NCBI GenBank assembly: GCA_027600665.1
Contig: JADGJL010000229.1
Location: forward strand, 1-30,163
Direction of reading: 5' to 3'
Source of the DNA: Irineochytrium annulatum
Lineage: Eukaryota > Chytridiomycota > Chytridiomycetes > Chytridiales > Chytridiaceae
Length of the DNA stretch: 30,163 nt
In this document: positions 26,319-30,163 of the stretch, piece after piece
How positions within the stretch are numbered: the stretch's first letter is position 1
Layout of the letters: each line of letters opens with the position of its first letter
The notes under the pieces: generated by a model
The model's database searches: none
Told to the model about the DNA's origin: nothing
What the model saw: the letters and a program-made list of their open reading frames with translations, nothing else
Translations under genes and position numbers: made by a program

Positions 26319-26346
26319 TTGGATTCACCCTGGAATATAGTATAAT
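26319..26346 (+). promoter_or_regulatory. Promoter of the dnaX operon
   Basis: TTGGAT (26319-26324), a 16-base spacer and a perfect TATAAT (26341-26346). The leader to dnaX is about 45 bases. Confidence 0.65.
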
Positions 26347-26396
26347 GGGGGAACGACAAAGGACTCGAATGCGAAGTGGAAGGAAGGTAACGCATC

Positions 26397-28142
26397 ATGG
26401 AGCATATCGCGTTATACCGGGCTTGGCGTCCCCAGTCGTTTCAAGATATGGTGGGGCAACAGCATATTATTCAGACCTTGCAGAACGCGATTCGTGAACA
26501 GCGGACTTCCCATGCCTACTTATTTAGCGGGCCCAGAGGAACGGGGAAGACAAGTGCCGCCAAGATTTTGGCCAAAGCTGTGAACTGCGAACGTGGGCCT
26601 GCGCCTGAACCTTGTAACGAGTGTGAAGCTTGCCGCAGGATTACGACTGGCGCTGTGATGGATGTGCAGGAGATTGATGCTGCATCCAATCGGGGCGTTG
26701 AAGAAATCCGTGATCTTCGGGAAAAGGTTAAATATGCGCCAACCGAAGTCCGGCAGAAAGTCTATATTATTGATGAAGTGCACATGCTGACGACGGAGGC
26801 ATTCAATGCTTTGCTCAAAACATTGGAAGAGCCACCGCCACATGTGATGTTTATTTTGGCAACAACAGAACCACACCGCCTTCCGGCAACAATTATATCG
26901 CGCTGTCAGCGATTTGATTTTCGTCGGGTTTCCCTGGAAGAGCAGACAGCAAGACTTACCTTGATCTGTGAACAGGAAGGTATGGAAGCGGACCAGGATG
27001 CGCTCCAATACATTGCCCGTTTATCAGACGGTGGAATGAGGGATGCACTCAGTGTGCTGGATCAGATCTCTTCATTTACAGATGGGCGAGTAACGTACCA
27101 GCAGGTCATGGACATGACGGGTGGAATTGCTTCAGAACAATTTGCCAAACTGGCTGCTTCGCTACTCAAGGGTGATGTTGGTCATATTCTGCAGATGATT
27201 GAAGGTTTCATGCATGAAGGAAAGAGCGCAGACAAGTGCATGGAGAATTTGCTGTATTATTTCCGCGATTTGCTTATGATTAAGATGGTACCTGATGCAG
27301 ATAAACTGACGGACCGGGTACTTAATCCGGAATCTTTCCGTGATATGGCAGAGTCATTTACCAGGGAACAACTGTTCCACATGATTGATACTCTTAATCG
27401 GTACCAGAGTGAAATGAAGTATGCAGTACAACCACAGACATTATTTGAAGTTGCATTGCTTAAACTGTGTAGTATTCCAGCTCAAGGCGAGGTTTCTGTT
27501 CAGGTGGGAGCTTCAGCTCATGCAGCACCTGCTGATGGGGGAGAGATCAATCGCTTGAAGCAGCAGCTTGCTGAGTTGGAGAAGAAGTTGGATCGTGCAC
27601 TAAAGAGTGGGTTGTCTGGTGGAGAAGTTGCATCGAGCGCTCCGTCGCGTCCGGCAACAAGAGCTCCTGTATCGAGAGGGAACTCGCCTGCGAAGCTTCC
27701 TGCACAGTTGGATCAGTATGTTGCGCGCAAGGGAGCCCCTGAGTTCGCAGAGATCAGCAAAAAATGGAGTCAGATCCTGCAAAGGGTGAAGGAAGAGAGG
27801 GTTACCGTTCACGCCTGGTTCGTGGATGGTGAGCCGGTATCATTGCTTGAGGACAATGTGTTGGTTGCTTTTAAAAACAACATTCACCGTGAAACAACGG
27901 AGAAGCAGGCTAACCGTGAAGTCATTGAGCGGGTGTTGTCCGAGCAGCTTGGGCGTCCTGCGCGATTGGTGACGATGATGCTCAAAGATTGGACCGGAGC
28001 AACGGAGGGAGCTTCTGAAACGCCAAAGGAGGACTTTAAGCTTGAACCCGAGCATGAAGACGGTGGTTCAAGCAGTAAACAGCCTTGGATAGATGAAGCC
28101 ATTCAACTCTTTGGTGAGGACCTTGTAGTGATCAAAGAATAA
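26397..28142 (+). CDS. dnaX: DNA polymerase III subunit gamma/tau (clamp loader)
   Basis: A 581-residue AAA+ clamp-loader subunit. Walker A GPRGTGKT (45-52), the zinc cysteines 64, 73, 76 and 79 (NCERGP...PCNECEAC), Walker B IIDEVH (124-129) and the SRC motif (168-170) are intact. A collar domain follows. A variable linker with coiled-coil character (about 383-400) and a Ser/Ala/Pro-rich stretch lead to a C-terminal tau-like domain that would contact the replicative polymerase and helicase. It loads the beta clamp at the replication fork. GGAAGG upstream is a modest ribosome site. A run of six A within SKKW (near 27760) is too weak to call a programmed frameshift. Confidence 0.96.
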   Translation: MEHIALYRAWRPQSFQDMVGQQHIIQTLQNAIREQRTSHAYLFSGPRGTGKTSAAKILAKAVNCERGPAPEPCNECEACRRITTGAVMDVQEIDAASNRGVEEIRDLREKVKYAPTEVRQKVYIIDEVHMLTTEAFNALLKTLEEPPPHVMFILATTEPHRLPATIISRCQRFDFRRVSLEEQTARLTLICEQEGMEADQDALQYIARLSDGGMRDALSVLDQISSFTDGRVTYQQVMDMTGGIASEQFAKLAASLLKGDVGHILQMIEGFMHEGKSADKCMENLLYYFRDLLMIKMVPDADKLTDRVLNPESFRDMAESFTREQLFHMIDTLNRYQSEMKYAVQPQTLFEVALLKLCSIPAQGEVSVQVGASAHAAPADGGEINRLKQQLAELEKKLDRALKSGLSGGEVASSAPSRPATRAPVSRGNSPAKLPAQLDQYVARKGAPEFAEISKKWSQILQRVKEERVTVHAWFVDGEPVSLLEDNVLVAFKNNIHRETTEKQANREVIERVLSEQLGRPARLVTMMLKDWTGATEGASETPKEDFKLEPEHEDGGSSSKQPWIDEAIQLFGEDLVVIKE

Positions 28143-28183
28143 TGCGCATAGCGCGATAACCATAACAAAGGAGATGAACAATT

Positions 28184-28495
28184 ATGAACAACATGAACCA
28201 AATGATGAAACAAGTGAAGAAAATGCAGGAGCAAATGCTGAAAGCACAAGAGGAATTGGCGGACAAAACAGTCCAAGGTACATCCGGTGGCGGTGTAGTG
28301 ACGGCTGAAGTTAACGGACACAAGAAATTGCTTGCTATCACGATCAAACCTGAAGCGGTAGATCCGGAAGATGTTGAAATGTTGCAGGATCTCGTTATGA
28401 CAGCTGTTAATGATGCAATGGCCAAAGCTGATGAAATTGCCAACAAGGATATGGGCAAGTTCACTGGCGGCATGAATATTCCGGGATTATTTTAA
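28184..28495 (+). CDS. ybaB: YbaB/EbfC family nucleoid-associated protein
   Basis: A 103-residue DNA-binding protein of the YbaB/EbfC family (YaaK in B. subtilis). The N-terminal helix is methionine-, lysine- and glutamine-rich ([22 protein letters not shown]). It is followed by the conserved beta segment [22 protein letters not shown], then an acidic [12 protein letters not shown] helix and a Gly/Met-rich tail ending IPGLF. Members form dimers that bind DNA without strict sequence preference. It lies 41 bases after dnaX and 35 before recR, the arrangement conserved across Bacteria. AAAGGAGATG gives a strong ribosome site. Confidence 0.95.
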   Translation: MNNMNQMMKQVKKMQEQMLKAQEELADKTVQGTSGGGVVTAEVNGHKKLLAITIKPEAVDPEDVEMLQDLVMTAVNDAMAKADEIANKDMGKFTGGMNIPGLF

Positions 28496-28530
28496 TTAAA
28501 AATTGATCCTGTCAAAGGAGACACAATCGA

Positions 28531-29130
28531 TTGTATTATCCCGAACCAATAGCCAAGCTGATTGATGCCTTCACTCGATTGCCGGGTGTTGGCCCCAAGA
28601 CGGCAGCTCGTTTAGCTTTTCATGTGCTTAACATGAAGGAAGATGACGTTATTGATTTTGCCAAAGCACTCGTAAGTGTGAAGCGTAATCTTCATTACTG
28701 TTCTGTGTGTTGTAATATTACCGATACCGACCCGTGTCGCATCTGTCAGGATAAGTCCAGGGATGTCTCTGTAATCTGTGTAGTTCAGGATTCGAAAGAT
28801 CTGGTGGCCATGGAGCGCACCAAGGAATTCGATGGATACTATCATGTGTTACAGGGTGCGATCTCACCTATGGAGGGAATTGGACCAGATGATATTCGTT
28901 TGAAGGAACTCCTGATTCGATTAAGTGATGAACGTATTAAAGAGATCATCTTGGCGACAAACCCCAATATTGAGGGTGAGGCTACAGCGATGTACATCTC
29001 CCGTTTAGTACGTCCGTTTGAGATCAGTGTGACCCGGATTGCGCATGGATTGCCTGTAGGTGGCGATCTTGAATATGCGGATGAAGTGACCCTTTCCAAG
29101 GCGTTAGAAGGGCGCAGAGAGATGCGTTAG
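28531..29130 (+). CDS. recR: Recombination protein RecR
   Basis: A 199-residue protein of RecFOR-type gap repair. The N-terminal helix-hairpin-helix is [14 protein letters not shown] (18-31). The zinc finger uses Cys57, Cys60, Cys69 and Cys72 (CSVC...CRIC), with an extra Cys61. The Toprim domain ([46 protein letters not shown]) and the C-terminal [24 protein letters not shown] are complete. The start is TTG at 28531, with AAAGGAG (28514-28520) 10 bases upstream. The first residues [13 protein letters not shown] align with the usual RecR start, so no better start is needed. It is the last gene of the dnaX operon. Confidence 0.96.
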   Translation: MYYPEPIAKLIDAFTRLPGVGPKTAARLAFHVLNMKEDDVIDFAKALVSVKRNLHYCSVCCNITDTDPCRICQDKSRDVSVICVVQDSKDLVAMERTKEFDGYYHVLQGAISPMEGIGPDDIRLKELLIRLSDERIKEIILATNPNIEGEATAMYISRLVRPFEISVTRIAHGLPVGGDLEYADEVTLSKALEGRREMR

Positions 29131-29200
29131 TGTTTTCAGGTTGAATTAAACAATGAACTTCCTTGGAAACTTCGGAAGCTAAATAAGTTTCGATGAGCAA

Positions 29201-29226
29201 AGAGAGCCCTAGGGCTCTCTTTTTTT
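29201..29226 (+). terminator. Terminator of the dnaX-ybaB-recR operon
   Basis: AGAGAGCCCT (29201-29210) and AGGGCTCTCT (29211-29220) are perfectly complementary, folding with a small CCTAGG-derived loop, followed by T residues to 29227. Confidence 0.92.
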
Positions 29227-29314
29227 GTGGAGAAAATAAATGCTCAAGTTCTAAGTTTGTCCTTTCCTTGATAAGTATGAGAATATGCTGTGCTGATCAG
29301 GAGGAGGAGAGTTT

Positions 29315-29590
29315 ATGTTTTTGTGGCGAAATACACGGAACTCAATAGAGAAACAGAACAGAATGTTGAAGGAGCTTGAGGAGGATCAGATCTATGCAGA
29401 TGTACAGACGGCTAAGCAGGAGTGGGAACGGGCTATGAGACAGTTTGAAGATGCGCAGGGGCAGGATGAGATTGATTATGCCATCTATGTATTGGAGGCA
29501 GCTGAGCGAAAGTACCAGATTCATTTGAGAAGAGCAAAGCGAGCCAGAGCTAATGATGATGTTGCATCACAGCGAGGATTGAGTATATAG
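29315..29590 (+). CDS. yaaL: YaaL family protein (DUF2508)
   Basis: A 91-residue, highly charged, probably all-helical protein. The middle reads as two amphipathic helices (ADVQTAKQEWERAMRQFEDA and DEIDYAIYVLEAAERKYQIHLRRAKR). The pattern and its position between recR and bofA match the DUF2508/YaaL family of Bacillales, whose function is unknown. There is no membrane segment. AGGAGGAGGAG immediately precedes the ATG. The terminator at 29201-29226 separates it from recR, so it needs its own promoter; none is convincing. bofA follows 34 bases later, probably on the same mRNA. Confidence 0.82.
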   Translation: MFLWRNTRNSIEKQNRMLKELEEDQIYADVQTAKQEWERAMRQFEDAQGQDEIDYAIYVLEAAERKYQIHLRRAKRARANDDVASQRGLSI

Positions 29591-29624
29591 AGCTGAGATT
29601 ACATTAAACATGGAGGTGTACCAT

Positions 29625-29894
29625 ATGAAGAGTATTATACTGGGGAGCGTACTAGTTGTATCTTTACTGGGACTTATTGTGGTTTTATTCAGAAAGCGGA
29701 TAGGGTTGTCGGTATTTACGTCATTTGGAATCCATCTGGTGCTTGCTGCAGTAGGGATATACATCGTGAATTATTCCGGCTGGATTATAGGAACCTACAT
29801 CCCGTTGAACCCTGCAACGATAGGGACAGTGACTGTTTTGGGATTGCCAGGTGTGGGCCTATTATTAGGGTTGAAATTTTCTTTGTTTGGATAG
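29625..29894 (+). CDS. bofA: Pro-sigma-K processing inhibitor BofA
   Basis: An 89-residue integral membrane protein with two or three hydrophobic segments (about 3-22, 29-51 and 62-87) and the conserved C-terminal PLNPATIGTVTVLGLPGVGLL region of the BofA family. In sporulating bacilli BofA sits with SpoIVFA in the outer forespore membrane and holds the SpoIVFB protease inactive until pro-sigma-K should be processed. The ATG at 29625 follows GGAGGTG (29612-29618) at 6 bases. The frame extending to 29610 starts within the ribosome site region and is rejected. yaaL-bofA followed by an rRNA operon repeats the B. subtilis order. Confidence 0.92.
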   Translation: MKSIILGSVLVVSLLGLIVVLFRKRIGLSVFTSFGIHLVLAAVGIYIVNYSGWIIGTYIPLNPATIGTVTVLGLPGVGLLLGLKFSLFG

Positions 29895-29924
29895 TTGACT
29901 CCCAGGATATTTATATGGTACATT
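29895..29924 (+). promoter_or_regulatory. Possible upstream promoter (P1) of the rRNA operon
   Basis: TTGACT (29895-29900), starting right after the bofA stop, an 18-base spacer and TACATT (29919-29924). Tandem promoters are usual for rRNA operons. The -10 fit is moderate. Confidence 0.45.
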
Positions 29925-30015
29925 ATATCTCGTTGCTTTGCTTGCTTGGTTACATGCTTTCGATGAAATGAAGAAGTTCATTACGAGCTTCGAAAAAGAA
30001 TTTCAAAAAAAACAC

Positions 30016-30045
30016 TTGACCAAAACGAACGAAGTATGATATATT
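30016..30045 (+). promoter_or_regulatory. Main promoter of the rRNA operon
   Basis: TTGACC (30016-30021), an 18-base spacer and TATATT (30040-30045), preceded by an A-rich stretch (30005-30012) resembling an UP element. Confidence 0.75.
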
Positions 30046-30089
30046 ATAAAAGTCGCCGCTGAGAGAAAATGGTGACAAAAAAACAAGTT

Positions 30090-30163
30090 TGATCTTTGAA
30101 AACTGAACAACGAGTGAGTAAACATTCTGCTTGCAGAATGAACGCGAAAGTTTGAAACAAGCC
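30090..30163 (+). other. rRNA operon leader with boxA, 16S gene beyond the edge
   Basis: TGATCTTTGAAAACTGAACA (30090-30109) is the boxA-like sequence of Firmicutes rRNA leaders, used for antitermination. The following GAGTGAG and AACGCGAAAG stretches and the hairpin CATTCTG/CAGAATG (about 30124-30141) are typical of the pre-16S leader. No mature 16S sequence is in the window. Confidence 0.85.

Noticed and set aside
27757..27770. Run of six A in dnaX as a programmed frameshift site
   Set aside because: The run is short, no stem or Shine-Dalgarno stimulator is evident, and Bacillus-type DnaX is not known to need a gamma product.

Overview
The window is Firmicutes chromosome, most likely Paenibacillus. 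The low-to-mid GC content, strong AGGAGG-type ribosome binding sites, sigma-A promoters and sporulation genes (spo0F, bofA) all point there, and protein style and gene order fit Paenibacillus better than Bacillus. The order resembles two separate Bacillus subtilis neighbourhoods. One is ywhD-pbpG-speE-speB / ywiB-argS / rpoE-pyrG-spo0F-fbaA-murZ-rho-rpmE. The other is scr-dnaX-ybaB-recR-yaaL-bofA-rrn. Here they meet between rpmE and the SRP RNA. Species identity is inferred from this order and not proven.

Layout. Bases 1-330 hold the start of a leftward transcription unit: a promoter and a cyclic-di-AMP (ydaO-type) riboswitch whose gene lies off the left edge. A leftward pair follows (membrane-anchored M1 metallopeptidase, then a polytopic membrane protein), then ywhD (+), a class A penicillin-binding protein (-), and the polyamine operon speE-speB (+) behind a long structured leader. 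Bases 8.26-9.15 kb are the least ordinary stretch. They hold a perfect 20-bp AT-rich inverted repeat, a promoter on each strand facing inward, several hairpins and a 43-codon ORF for a single-span, very basic peptide, together resembling a type I toxin-antitoxin locus. Next come a secreted Asp-box (BNR) repeat protein and a GH51 arabinofuranosidase under a textbook CcpA (cre) site, with a small zinc-ribbon-like protein coupled to it.

From 12.5 kb the window is mostly housekeeping: a DUF1934/YwiB protein overlapping argS, a leftward subtilisin-like protease with no signal peptide, rpoE (delta), pyrG with a leader hairpin, spo0F with a sigma-H-like promoter, fbaA, murZ, rho, an uncharacterised radical SAM protein, and rpmE with a structured leader. 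The last part holds the SRP RNA, dnaX-ybaB-recR, yaaL-bofA, and the promoters and boxA leader of an rRNA operon whose 16S gene begins just beyond the right edge.

How it fits together. SpeB and SpeE make putrescine and then spermidine. PBP and MurZ serve cell-wall synthesis. PyrG, RpoE, Rho, RpmE, ArgS, SRP RNA, DnaX and RecR serve nucleotide supply, transcription, translation, secretion and replication or repair. Spo0F and BofA belong to sporulation. The accessory material is the candidate toxin locus, the BNR protein, abfA and the protease. I found no insertion sequence, prophage, CRISPR array or tRNA gene.
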